NCBI RefSeq assembly: GCF_943734655.1
Contig: NC_071353.1
Coordinates: forward strand, 21,656,501-21,720,500
Length of the DNA: 64,000 bases
Source of the DNA: Sabethes cyaneus
Taxonomy: Eukaryota; Arthropoda; Insecta; Diptera; Culicidae
Direction: 5' to 3'
Positions 20,640-34,000 of this stretch are shown here, piece by piece (the stretch's first letter is position 1; each line of letters starts with the position of its first letter). Made by a program: the position numbers and the translations under genes. The notes below the pieces were generated by a model that worked only from the letters and a program-made list of their open reading frames with translations, searched no databases and was not told the origin of the DNA.

Positions 20640-21930
20640 ACTAAAGTTACTCCTTACAATATTGAAAACAAAAAATTCTTTGGCCAACACTGATGAATTG
20701 ATAAGACACCGGCATTTCAGTTTTGACGCAAAATATCTTGCAAGCAAGCTATCACCGACTTAAACAAGCGAGCGATCGATTGTGTCAAATGCAGGTTAAT
20801 GCAAAATCCAGTTTGTTTCAATGGAAATATGTAAGAATATTGAAAATAGCCCGATATTTCTTGGTGTATTCCGCAAACAGATAAAAAAGTAATTTTAACA
20901 AATTTGTGTGCTTTATTTATTTTCATGTTGGTCACGTATAATTAGTGTATAACATTCTGCCAAACCTCTTCTCTACTTTTGCAAAATAAATAGCGATTCA
21001 TTGTGCAGACAGTGTTACTGTCCAACCTACTTGGATTCAATTTTTTTGGGCACATGTTTTCTAAGGAAAACGTATGAAATGTCATGAGTCGGTTCGTCGA
21101 TGTTTCAACTTTCAAACGTTCATGTCATGCTTAACCCACAGTGCCGTACGTTTTCTTGTAGCTGTAACACAAACCCTACCGTACTATGCTTCATTCGACC
21201 GAGCTAACCCATATGTAGCATGCAAGTAGCGGAAAAAGCGTAGTATATACATGACGAAAAAGGAACACCCTATAGCATAGCAGCAACATGTTTATGCGAC
21301 CGGCCCGACCAACCACGATCACGAATCGCTTTGCTTTGGTTGCCATTCGCGCTTAGTTCATTTCATCTTTCAGTTTATGAGTGCTAGCCGTGGTGGAATG
21401 ACGTGTAACGTTGTTTCGTTCGTCGTTTTAATTTTATAGCTTGAGTTTGTGAGCGTGTAGAAACTATATTTCTCTGTGTGCCCGCGTACCGCTGTGTGTG
21501 TCTTCATTACTGTTGCCTTTGCCTTATTTGCTTCCAAACGGGAAATAGATCCACAAATAGGCGCATCAATTATTGAAAATTTTTATGTTCATAAGTCATA
21601 TTCGGTTGGAAAGTGCGTGAATTAGCTTGGTGCCGAATTGTTCGATTCTAAGTCAGATAGTGCTGAGGAGGTGTTTCGTGAGTTAGTGCTTTTATGGTGC
21701 GGTGACCTTAAAACAGCGTATGATGTAAGCGAAACTCGCATACATACTTCTGAGAATTATTATTGAAAGCTGAAAAAACGAATTCGAGGAAGCTTTGCAG
21801 TGTAGTGTCTCATTCGGATAAAGAGGTTCTTTATTGGCATACTCCTGTTGCAGGAATAAAGTGGAAGTGCCGCGCAGTTTAAAACATCAAAGGATATACA
21901 TACTGCTGACTGCTTTAAACTTGGGAAGCG
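20640..21930 (+). promoter_or_regulatory. Upstream region and presumed 5' UTR of the kindlin gene
   Basis: No coding sequence. An initiator-like TTTCAGTTT at 21369-21376 is followed by several hundred bases without strong coding potential up to the kindlin ATG, so transcription may start about here. No TATA box is clear. The start site is a guess and needs cap-site data. Confidence 0.3.
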
Positions 21931-22057
21931 ATGATACACGTAGGGGATAATACATGGAACCTGCGGGTGTACATTACGGACCTGCAGGTCGAGAAAACTC
22001 TACGTGTGCGAGGTGACCTGCACATTGGTGGCGTAATGCTGAGGCTAGTCGATCCAG
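21931..22057 (+). CDS. Fit1: Kindlin exon 1 (start of F0)
   Basis: The ATG opens MIHVGDNTWNLRVYITDLQV and runs to LRLVDPG with donor CCAG|GTAGGC, leaving one base. Joining to AA at 51343 gives DPENPKDWSDHALWW, the conserved kindlin junction. This exon is too short to be found by length alone. It fixes the gene start 29 kb away from the rest. Confidence 0.93.
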
Positions 22058-25000
22058 GTAGGCTTTGCTTTTAACAGTGACAGATAAAAATACCTTTGCA
22101 TTGCAATACGAGCAACAAACAGCTGCCGTGATTGATTACCAACACATTCTAGTAGGCAAACCATCGGCAATTGATAAACGTTGTCGTCGTTAATGGCTAA
22201 GCACTGTTTGCGCAAAACGTTTCTGCTGGAATCTGGAATATTACCGCGACATATACCTTATCTTATCGTAAACTGAGACAGCTTAGTTTTACCGTTGAAG
22301 CTCCTCGGTAGGGCTTCTCGAACAACGCAACAGTTGTGGTATGTAGCAAGCTGAATGTGGGACGATTTGGAATAAATGTATTTATCTTGTTGAAAAACAT
22401 GCCCGGATTACGCATTATCATTGTGCTGAAGAGGCCCAAACACAATGCGTACGGATTTCAATACGTTTTCTAGCCCGCCCCGTGACGGCAGGTTAACACC
22501 ACATGCGTAGATTATTTAATGTCCTGAAATTAAACAATTCTGTTAAATGGTAAGACCAATTGTTTTGTTTTGAACATTGCATCTATACTAAATAGATGTC
22601 TTGAACGTAAAACGTTTTCGTAACGAAACAATCATCCTTTTATTTCAATCGATTTTATCGATATGCTGTAAGAATTTATTTGAAAGTTGTATGAAATTTA
22701 AAGTTGATAGTAAAAACAGCGCTCTTTTAAGGTAGCAGTCTCTAAGCCCCATGGTGCTATAAAAACAAAAGATAAAACTACACTTTCTTCAACAATATTG
22801 TAGGTAATATATAACTCTACAATTCCCCTATACAAATAATTAGGATAAGCCTAAGTTATGCAAGTCGTGTCGAATATGGTACCGTGTAATTTTATAATTC
22901 TCCTAGTCCGAATTTATTACGTTTTCAGAAATGGGTTTACACCACTTTTATGAGTTCAGTTAGCTCACATTTCTGGCACAGTTTTGTCGTTTTTCGAAAA
23001 ATTAAACCGTTATTTATTTTGGTCACTGTTGAAAATGATGACAGTAAGTAGTTGTTGAAACAGCAATTCAATGTAAGTATTTCATCGCAACTCAAAGTGG
23101 GATTAGTGTAAAATTTTGTAGATATTTTTATATCTTTTGTGGTGCTCGTAGGGGATGGTACAAAGCCCTAAAGTGCTTTAATTCATCTCCCACAAAATCC
23201 GAGCTCGAGGTTCGTTCGCTCCGAAGCGGCGATATTGTCCTGATACTCGAACTTGCCTCGTATTGGTCGTATAATACATCGCATATCGGCACATGAGATG
23301 AGAACGAGAAAATCAAACACAACCACAAACTTGTGCCCTGAACGCTGAATCCGATACACACGCACAGCAGGGGCGTTCTAAAAATATAATTTTCGTAATA
23401 CATGCGATTAAAATTCTCGCTTGATCGAATCCATGCAGAGACGGCATCAGAAAGTAATTATCGATGAAGCAACCCAAAAACGAAACAACTGCGTATAGAA
23501 TACAGAAAAATACAACACAGGGCTGTCATGATGGCGAAACCTCCGTCGGTCATCCCGTCCCGACTGCTAAAGAGACTAGACACTAGAGGTAGAGCTAGAG
23601 CATGTACCTACATAGGTATAGGGCACATCGTACGTGGGACAGCAGCAGCAACAGCACCGACGCGTGAGTGTGGTGTCCGTGAAATTTGTCCCACACGTAA
23701 ATGGTTTTGAAAATAACAACTGTTGCCACTAGGTGTAGACCGACGGATGGCACCGAAGAAGGGAAGTGACGGCAGTGGGTAAATCGCAGGGCGGCGTCTG
23801 CTTGGCGAGAGGAAGGTCAGTTAACGTCAGGAAAAAGTGAGATATTGCGATATCTATCTAGAGGTAGCTCGATTCGCTTTCCTGTCGGAATCGAGCTCAG
23901 GTTAATAAAAGAAATCTATTTAAGCAAACGCAATACACTCGGATTCTAGCAAGAGAGTAAATTGTATGATTACGTAACTTTCACCGGAATTCTATACTAA
24001 ACTTTCCACATTCAGTATACTATTCTATTGTGTGAACACGTGGCATAGCCTGCTACAGTCATGTAACAAGCATTTTTAATCTACACTTGATTGAAGGAGA
24101 GCTGCATAGTCATACGCCTAAAGTGCAATAAAAAAACGATATCCAAGCGAGTTCAAATGTGTTGATACACTAATTGATTCTTGACCACGTCGCATTTATC
24201 GCGAATGACGCGACGCATGGTTCACATTCCGACGGAGGGCTCTGGACGCGCTCGCTACTGCATTGCATTGCATTGCAGCTGAAGCATTAGTTGAATGAAG
24301 CACACATGTGTGACAGTTTCCATTCAATTGTGACCGGCTGTAGTGTATCTAGGCTATTTTCCTGACCCCACCACCGATCGATTGAGCGATTCAGAGCGAC
24401 TCCAATTATTGCTTCGCTGCCCATGGAAGCCTATCGGAACAATCTTGATCTTAGTTTTTCGATTAAATTATTCCTGTGCTGCAGTTTGTTGCAAGCAAAG
24501 AGAGAATGTATTATTCAAGTGTAAATTGAACGTGACGAATGGCTACAAATATCCATTTCATTTTATTCGTATTGGCCAAATACATCAGGAACATGATAAT
24601 AAGGGCCCTAGAATGTGTATTAATTATTAAGTTACTAGTTGAGCCAGCACCGAGTGACGAAATTCTGACTTCGAGAAAAACGCATTCAAAGTTTGCTGCA
24701 TTCGAAATCATCTTATAATTCTGGCTGTTTGCAACATTTATGTAGTCTGATTAGAGTAAAATATTGCTTAGAAAATTCTTGATCGTTTGCTGTCTTTAAC
24801 TCATTTTTTTTAAATTTTGCGACTTGGTCCGGTCTGATTTAACACCGACCATATGGATATGATATCGCGACAAGCAATCGAGTTGAGCAGGCGAGTCGAG
24901 CAGTCACATTAAGCAATCGAGTCAAGCAGTTGAGTCGAGCAGTCGAGTCGAGCAGTTGAATCGAGCAGTCCAGCAGGGCAGTTGAGTCGAGTAGTCCAGT

Positions 25001-28000
25001 CGAGCAGTTAGGCCGAACAGTTGAGTCGAACACTCGAATCGAACAATTTAGTCAAGCAGAGTCGGGTCAAGCGGTTCAATCGAGCAGTTGAGTCGAGTAG
25101 TCCAGTCGAGCAGTTGAGTCGAGTAGTCCAGTCGAGCAGTTGAGTGGTGTAGTCCAGTCGTGCAGTTGAGTCGAGCAGTTCAGTCGAGCGTTGAGTTGAG
25201 TAGTCCTGTCAAGCAGTTGAATCTAGCAATTAAGTCGAGCTGTTGATGCAAATAGAAATCAAGCAGTTGAATCAACCTGTTCAGTCAAGCAGTCCAGTCG
25301 AGCAGTTGAATGGAGTAGTCTAGTCGAGCAGTTGAGTCGAGTAGTCCAGTCGAGCAGTGGAATCAAGCAGTTGAATCGAGCAGTTCAGTCGAGCGTCGAA
25401 TCGAACAGTTAAGTCGAGCAGTTCAATCGTACAATTAAGTCGAGCAGTTGGGTCGAGTAGTAAGTCGAGCAGTCGGGTCGAGTAGTTAAGTCGAGCAGTC
25501 CAGTGGACCAGTCAAATCGAGCAGTCTGATCGACCAGTCCAGTCGAGTCAACCAGTTGAGCAATCGAGCAGTCCAGTAGTCAACCAGTGACTGAGGTGAC
25601 TGAGAATACAACCCATTGCTACGAAAGCACGACGTCCTGTCAGGGGCCTGTTTTTAGTTACCGATAAGCTCCTGTCAGAGTCCTGGTTTTCGTTACAGAC
25701 AAAGGCCTCTTATATAAATAGATTATATACGATAATATCCGACTAAGCCCAACCCGCTCCGAACTGCTATACAATTCTGTGCTGAATATCATGTTTGTCA
25801 GCTATTATCATTATATGCGACTGAAAATCAACTTGGGCCGACTTTATTAAGTTTATTAGTTGCAATTCCGAGTTTGTTATGAGTTATTTACGATAATTTG
25901 CAGTTATTGATGTACGATTTGGTGCTAGCTGGGGCGTTTTCTTGCCCCAAGAAGACATCTCTTGCCAAATCATGGCATTTTTTGCGAACTCGTCCGCGAA
26001 AATAATCTTGAAACCGCAACGAAGCTTGCTGCTAACAGGAACCAATCGGATTTGACCGCTGGAATTTGGTTGAAATCGGCTTACTCTGAAACCTATTCAT
26101 TGTCGCGTTTAACCTGGTCGTACAGCTTACGAGACCGGATTCTAGTCATTGTTTGATGTTTAAAGTTTCGGTTGGGTTCTCTACGTGCTCGGTAACATTT
26201 GTAGCTTTTCCGAAGATGGATTCCCCGCATAGTACAGTGGTCAGTATTCAGTTTTTTCGCCAAAGCATAATCCATAATCCTGTTGGCGTTAGCCCGAATG
26301 ATCTTCAACCGCAGTTGACGATCAAGACCATTCGAGAGTTCCATTCGTATAATTGGTTTGCGGTTTGTGGGCTGCCTTGTGTTTCCTTGTACTTTTTAAT
26401 CACTTGCACCATCGTACTTTTAGGATAATCTGTCAATTTTGCCAGTTCACGAGTTGACGATGAGGGATTTATAAGCCATTCAATATGACCTGCCTTCGGC
26501 CAAAAACAATCTGGTCACTTTTAGGACTTAATATTTTTTGAAAAGTTCTTTTACAATACACGAACGGAACGGTGGAAGAAAGTAAAGAAATTTTAGAGTG
26601 AAGTGGGGGAGAGGGGGAGCTACGCTTAACAAGTAGTCATTGTGACTCCTACCTTTTGCCCAATACTGGAAGGTGCATGGGTCGAACCGTCCGAGATTAT
26701 AACCGGATTCGAACCCACAACACCCGCCAGGGCATGTGTCTTGCTGGTACTAATGTACCTTTGAACCATAGAGGTGCTTGACAAAAGGAGACTGCACAAC
26801 CCTCTTATTAAGCGTGTGACGTATCTTTAAACTACACCATCTGGTGGATTGGGTTATTTATAGACACAAATTAAGCCTCTTCCTCGATCTATTGTAATCG
26901 AATCACCAAATTGAGGAGTTTTAATCTGACTCGTTTTACTCACGGGACGCCGATTTCCGACGACAATTTCATTACTTTCTTCTACCTTCGTCTATTGTAA
27001 AAGAACTACCGTTTCAATAAATATTACTTTATATGCCTGACCTCATTTCAAGGTCAAGACTAAAACACGTGGTTGGTCACTTTTAGGACGTTTCTGAAAA
27101 CGATTGCAGCATCAAAATGTATTCTCCGGAAGAACTTGCGGCTTGCAGGGACATTCACCTTTGCTATGGTGTCGCTAATTGTTAAGCAACGACAGCCTAA
27201 CCGGAGTATGGTTATAGCTTTTCCGATCATCGACTAACTAAGACTAATTCAACACTCAGCACGATTCGTGTTTAAAATTAAATTGCAACGAAATTAAAAG
27301 AGATCGCCGTTTCACGCCAAATAACGAATTGGAGAATGATACCTATACAAGAGCTTCAAATTGGTAGACAAAATCAAACAACTTTATCACACTTTTTTAG
27401 GAAAAAAAGATATAAACGTCTCGAGACACATTTATTTCAAAGCGTTTTGCTTGTGGGAAGCTGCTAACTTTCATGAAGTAGAAGGTTTAAGTTACAGTAC
27501 AAAATTTCCTCAGCTTTCGAATAAAAGTAACAAGCAATCCACCCCGTTGTCTCGATACCACTGTAGTACTTCTTGGCTGTAGGGTTGGCTAGCCAAATCA
27601 GACCAATACTTTACAGATCCACTGTGAGCTTTATAGTACGGAAGAATACGTTTTTTCAGGCACTCCTGCTTGAACATTTTGGAATCCATAGTCTTGTTTG
27701 TCACAAAATCTGTTTTTTGCCCGCAACCTCAAATACATTGCCAGATTATAAGCTCTCTTGCTAATTTATCGGTAAAACGAATTTGAACTTGCTAGGAACA
27801 TCACATCGCGCAGTGACTTCATAGATCTTTTGTCCGTCTTCTTTGTAGGTCTTCTATTTTCCCAGCAAACCAAACGAAATTTTCCGATATTCAAGGACAC
27901 CGCTTTTTACTGACATTTATAACTCTTGAATCAAGTTATAAGCAGAATAAAAATTTTTGGAAAAAGTTCTTCAAAAAATGCCTAAAAAGCCGAAAAACTA

Positions 28001-31000
28001 TATTCTAAATCATGGAAAAGTATAAAAAAAAAATTCTTATTTGCCGACTTCTAATTTAATTTTTATAATTTTAAGTTCATTTGCGATGCGACTGCTAGAA
28101 GATCAGTTGCATGAACGGACAGATCAAACGATCGGATTCAATGCCGAAACCGTGTGATGATTTTGCCGGGTTTCAAATGGACCAGATGGGTCCACCTAAT
28201 GGCCGCCAAACGGACGTGTAATCGAGCGCCAAATGCGCTAGCTCAACTTGAGTTGAAGGGTACCTTTTGAGTTATTCTTGCTGTTGTGAAATCTAATAAA
28301 AATCGTTCATTTTCGAGTGTTTGACTAGTGAGCGAGTCTCGCTCGATTATAAACAGGAGCGTGAACGATATGCGCTCATGCTTGACTATCTGGGAAGCGG
28401 TGGCAAGATGAATAGTGTAAGCTGATGGTTGAAAAATTTATAGACTTGTCTTTGTAGATGCTAGATTAGAACCAGACTTGTCGACTAATAATCCAGCGCT
28501 CATTTGCAAGTAAAAAAGGGGGGAGATTTTCGTAATCAATACTAGGGCACTTCCATTAGGCTGGTATAGAGCCCATTATTTTATTCGAAAACTATTCCAA
28601 CCGATAGACAGCACATTCCGACCGAGCGTAGAACCATTCAAAACAATTATCAAACGTGATTAAGCGCTTACTTCTGTTGATAAATCCCAGACGGCGCTGA
28701 CATCTATATCTAAATAGGACAAAATTGTCATTCTTCGACAAACAACCTTTGCGCTCGATTGCGCATTGCCCCCGGAGGCATGTATATTTACAACAGAAAA
28801 GCGCACTCGAAACGCGGCTCTCGAACGTTGTCGCCCTGTTTCCGCACGGGCCGATCGGGCCAGGAATTTATGGCTTTGCAAACTTTCCGTCCGGCACAGG
28901 CCCGCGGAGAAGTGTGTGCATTGAAATGGAATTCCTATTTAAATTAATAACTTCACGCCACTTAAGCCCGCACATGGCATGTTGTAAGTGTTCCGTGGGG
29001 AGGGCAAATAAATGTGGCGTCGCGGATCGCGGACGAAATGCTAGTATAAGTCGCATACGCGACATAGCGGTGAAAGGGTCAGCTCCTAGGAAAGACTGCA
29101 TTCGCAATTTTTTTAGTAAGGCAGGTTCATACATACCACTTGCGCGGCAGATGTGAATGTAACTATGCAAAAAAGTGCAATTTTTCGCTAATAATCTAGT
29201 TCAGGATGAGGTTCTCCAACATCTGCTTAAAATTAACAACTTGGAGACAGATCTGTCACGCCAATAGAATTGCCCCCGAAACCTCCGCAAGAAACATTCA
29301 CTTCTTCTGTCACGTACAACACGGTCAATATTTTGAGTTGCCGTTGTTCGTGAGTTTAACTAATTGATCACTCCCTGTTCTGTCGAGAAAATAGTTTTGA
29401 ATTCTTATTGTGAAGCTGCGGACTGACGCTAGCTGGACGCAGTTCGTGACGTTGATTTAGCGTAAAATCAGCGTTCATCGTTCAAACATAACCTACTCGC
29501 ATCTGTTCGGTAAGCTAAGCACCCTCCGCCCTACCCAGCCGAGATGATGTCGCCGGCCCTGAGAAAAAGGCGTGCGAGTTCCTCATAATCTATCATCGGA
29601 TCGGTATTCCAGCGCGCTCACAGCACATATGGAATCTATTAATAAGAACAATCGTCTAGGTTTCTTGAGTAAACAAGTGCAAATATGTATTTCGAGCTAC
29701 CGAACGCGTTATTGTCGGCTGTGTGCGTGTCGAATCCTCCGGTGATTTATGATTGTTTGAATAAAACTGGAATGCGCCGAACACTGTTTGGTATGAGGCG
29801 AGGCGAGAGAGCAAATACGATCGAAATCAAACGGTTCGGTCGGCGATTGTATTCTAGGGAACGACTCTCCGCCTAGCGTTGTGTGTCGTTTCGTTTGTGA
29901 TACGTGTCACTGGATCTGGAGTGCCTCATCGTTTATTGGGCGAAGAAATAAACATACAACGTAAACAATGAATGTTTATCATACTTTTGTTTTTGCAATT
30001 TCTAGTGATAGTAAAGCAAAACACACAGATGAAAAACATGCTTTTATTGTCGTAAACTAAAAGCAACAGCTCAACTAAAATCATCTGGGGTAATAGTATT
30101 ATGCACTCGAAATAATTTTTACGTCGAAATTATAGGAAAAGTTATGTTAATATTTTCCATCCAGCTTTTCCTGTACTATTTACCTGAATTTAAGGTAATT
30201 CGCACGCATCCTAATGCGTTAACGTGAAAATCAGATATATGTAGAAAAATGTACGTGATTTTTCACGTGGAAAGAACGTGTGGATTATTTTGAGTGTAAC
30301 AAACAAAGTCTTTACTTTTCTAATCAGGTGCACGACGTTAGGCATACGGACATTAGGCACAATGGATGATAGGCATAATGGATAATAGGCATAATGGCCC
30401 GCAGAAATCACCTCTATTTAGGTGCATGCATTTTGCTAGGTTTACTGACTAGTAGAGGATATCGCTTAGTTGGGTGCGAGTAAGGATAGTATATACCTAC
30501 AATTTGGGCAGGTCAAAGACCGTGAATATTTTCTACGACCTTCGGCCATTCGTGATTCGGACATGTATTTTTCAGCCAATCGCGTTTCGGTAATTTGTGT
30601 TTTGGCCATTTGTAGGTAATTCCGATTCCGATTTAACAAGCTAACGGCAGATCATCTAGCTTCCACATTGCGTACCATACATTATGCCTTCCGCACATTA
30701 TACCTATCGTCCATTATGCCTACCATCTATTATGCTTACCGTCCATTATGCCAATCGTTCATTATGCCTAATGTATTTATGTGTAACATCCATTATGCCT
30801 AACGTCCGTATACCTAATGGGGTACACTCTGCTAAAACGTACCTTTGCCTGCGCTTTGGAATTTTTCATTTCGGATAAACCCCCAGGCGCATTTTATGTT
30901 TTTTGACGTTAAAAATATTTTAAAACATTTTATTTTAATGAACTGGGCATATACTTTCTTCAGTAGTTTACTTGAAATCGTATCGATGCGACGCTATGCT

Positions 31001-34000
31001 TAGCGCTATGCCCCCCTAGAAATATTGACTCAGTTTTTGAATTTTTGAAAAATCAATAGTTAGATAACTACAGGTAAGAAAAAGTAATGAGTAATGGTTA
31101 TTTGCATCACTGTTATAAGATCCCAGGCAATAATGTGCATTTAATTACAATATGCCGACGAAATAAAATGGTCGAAAAAATTCCGGGGGCTATGCTATGC
31201 CTAAAAATGATCGCAAGTTCCGCCAATGTCTGCGACTGCGGAGCTCTTACAATATCATGACACAACTTCTTCGGAAGTTTCCTTTTTACTCCATATCAGG
31301 TATGAAGCCTAAATCCTAAAACGGTCATTGGCTTTATTCGCTATGTAAGCACAAATCGATCTCTTGTACTCTCATGGAACTGCCATATGGAAAGTTTGAG
31401 AAGATTTAGTGCAAAGTTTTGTCTATCCTTTTCACTCTTTAACAAACCTGTGCACCGACTCCACAAATAGAACAAACTTGGGAAGGTGGAAGCACCGTTT
31501 CGCGCACAAAGCGAATTAATCATGTAGTACCGAATTGGGGCACAGGATTACAACTATTTGGCTCAACTCCATCAATGGGTAGGAAACTCCATCAATCGGT
31601 ATGAGTAGTCCGTAAAGTGTCGCAGTGGCCTTTTAACCCAATGCCCTTCTAGCATACAAAAACCGAGATTTTTTACAAACTTTTTTCAGGTAACCGACAC
31701 CTGACCAGCGCAATAGCGTCATTAGATCCTTTTCAGTTTTGGAGTGTAATTTGGTTTATTAACCTTTTAATGGACTAGAAAAACCCACTTGTTGCTAATC
31801 GGGAGGCCAAATTCGTATTGCATATATTGCATGTATTTTTCCTGCTTAGTATACCTTTTTAACACAGTAAAGCCTGGTTAAAAGTAAATATAAACGCACA
31901 GAACAATCTATAACTCGGGACTGGTGTCCCGTGTCACAGAAAACCCCATAAATGACTGAGTTGTATTATTTTTTATTTAGTTTTAAGTTTCGCAGTATCA
32001 CATTATTGCATTTCTCTGGTTCTGATAAAATCTCGAACTGTTTTTCTTGATAGAACTCATTATACCGTACCCAGTTGAAGATACAACTGAATCAGCATGT
32101 TTCTTCCACATTGAACGCATTTCGTTAGCACTGTTGACTGTCCCCCCGCTTCACCGAAGTCGTTGTTTGACAATTACCTAAAAAAATTTAATGGGTGGAA
32201 ACTCCGAACAATTTAGTCAGTATAGCTGTATATCACTCTAGCACCGCTTTAAGGTAGTGACAGCTAACTAAATCAGGCCAGAATATAACGTTACTCATAT
32301 TTTTACGAATGAATGGCAAAATCCGTTTCTTCAAACATTCTTCCATGTATATACCGGATGGAGATGCAAGGATTGAACTTGACGAACCTCAATATCTTCC
32401 CCCTCAGTTTTCGGTCCCTAATTCTGGTTTTCTTAAAAGTTCTTTGCCGCCTTTCCACACCGAGGTTCTCCTTATCACCTTTTAGAACATTACACACTGT
32501 TGATTTTGGCACTTTCGCCAACTTTGATTTGATGGATTTTCCAGGTGTTTGGGCAAAATTTTTTTTACGTCGTTCGAGTTCCATTCTGTACTGCTCCGCA
32601 ACGCGATGGAATCTTTTGACGAAACTTGCACCAGTTGTTCTTCGTAAACATGTTATAGTCATAAACAAAGTTATGCCAAATGTTCCTACCACAAAAGTCC
32701 AAGTTTACTTTTGGCCAGGTTTTATTTTTTTTCTTCTAGAACTAATTGTGAATTGCTGTTTTGCATCTTTATACTCTCCTTGCTGCTTCAAAGACATGAT
32801 AATTCCTCGTTTTTGCGTGTATCATTCACGGTGCACCAGTGTTGAATCTCAAATCCATTCAAACGGCATCCACCAGAGCATGGAGATCACGACGGGTGTC
32901 TTCCTGTAATCACCACCGACTGACCGGAACTTTCCCGGTTTGTTGCTGCTGACTAGCAAGCCGTCAGAGTCTGCAACAGCGTCATCATCGGAGCGGTTGG
33001 CAAACAAACTACATAGACTCTTTTGCGTACATCTGGCACGAGCTGTGCGACTCGAGCGAGCGAGTGGCCAGCGAAGAAGATATTCACGACAACCGGGGCC
33101 GGGGGTACGAACGATTCGTCATCCGGTGTAAAATTAGAGCACGATGATTCAATCGTTTCAAAATAAGTACGACTTTCTGGCGCTTCATATACAGTGATGG
33201 GTCGTGGCCTGCGTCCCGTGCAATCGTGATTTTTTTTACAAAGTAATCAAACGCAGTTTGCACGAAGGATTAAACCAATCTTGTGGCAACTGCGTATCAT
33301 CTTTTATAGCTCTTCTCCTAGTGGCCTCGGAAACTGAATCGATGCATATTGAATAGCGAATTTTTTGACAACGCCCATACGTGAATGTGTGCGAGTGGCG
33401 GAGGAGGCGTTTTATCGATCCTATTCTTGTTGCTGTCTATGGTGGCACCTCGCTCGCCTGCTCCAAATACATGCTAATATTTACCGTAATATTGTCTTCT
33501 GGAGCCGCCCCGCATCGGCGGCGCTGATCACTAGAGTACGACGACGTTCGTTCGACGATCGCTGAACCAACCGAGAAAAGGCACTGATTACGTAATCGCC
33601 ACTGTCAGAGTGACGATCACTGGTGTAAAATACGACTTATTAAATCGAATTAGCAATTCAATGGAATGCCAATCGGGGGCGTTTGCACGCTACACTGCTC
33701 ATTGTGGACGGATGTTCGATTTTTCGTTACCTGAATTGGAAGAGGTGTATTTCCTGTGTGTTACGAACCCGCGCGGAAAGGTCATCATGTAGCTAGTGTA
33801 GGGGTATAGATTTTTTCTCTACTGTTTAACTAGAGCTAGCGTCATTTTTCATTAAGAGTTAGTTCTTTATCGAACTTTTTATGTGCTGAAATTTATTGTC
33901 TTTTGCACTTCTCTTGTATGAAATCAAGACTGACGCAAGAAACAGCTATCTAAACGGGGATTATTGCCATTCCTTACTGGATTATGATCACTTATGAGGT

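Noticed and set aside
24839..25033. Minus-strand frame with repeated Leu-Leu-Asp-Ser-Thr
   Set aside because: Product of the minisatellite periodicity, not a repeat protein.
28725..29170. 143-codon plus-strand frame and 100-codon minus-strand frame in a GC-richer patch
   Set aside because: Both strands are open because of base composition; no domain, no splice context. Noted only as a possible regulatory island.
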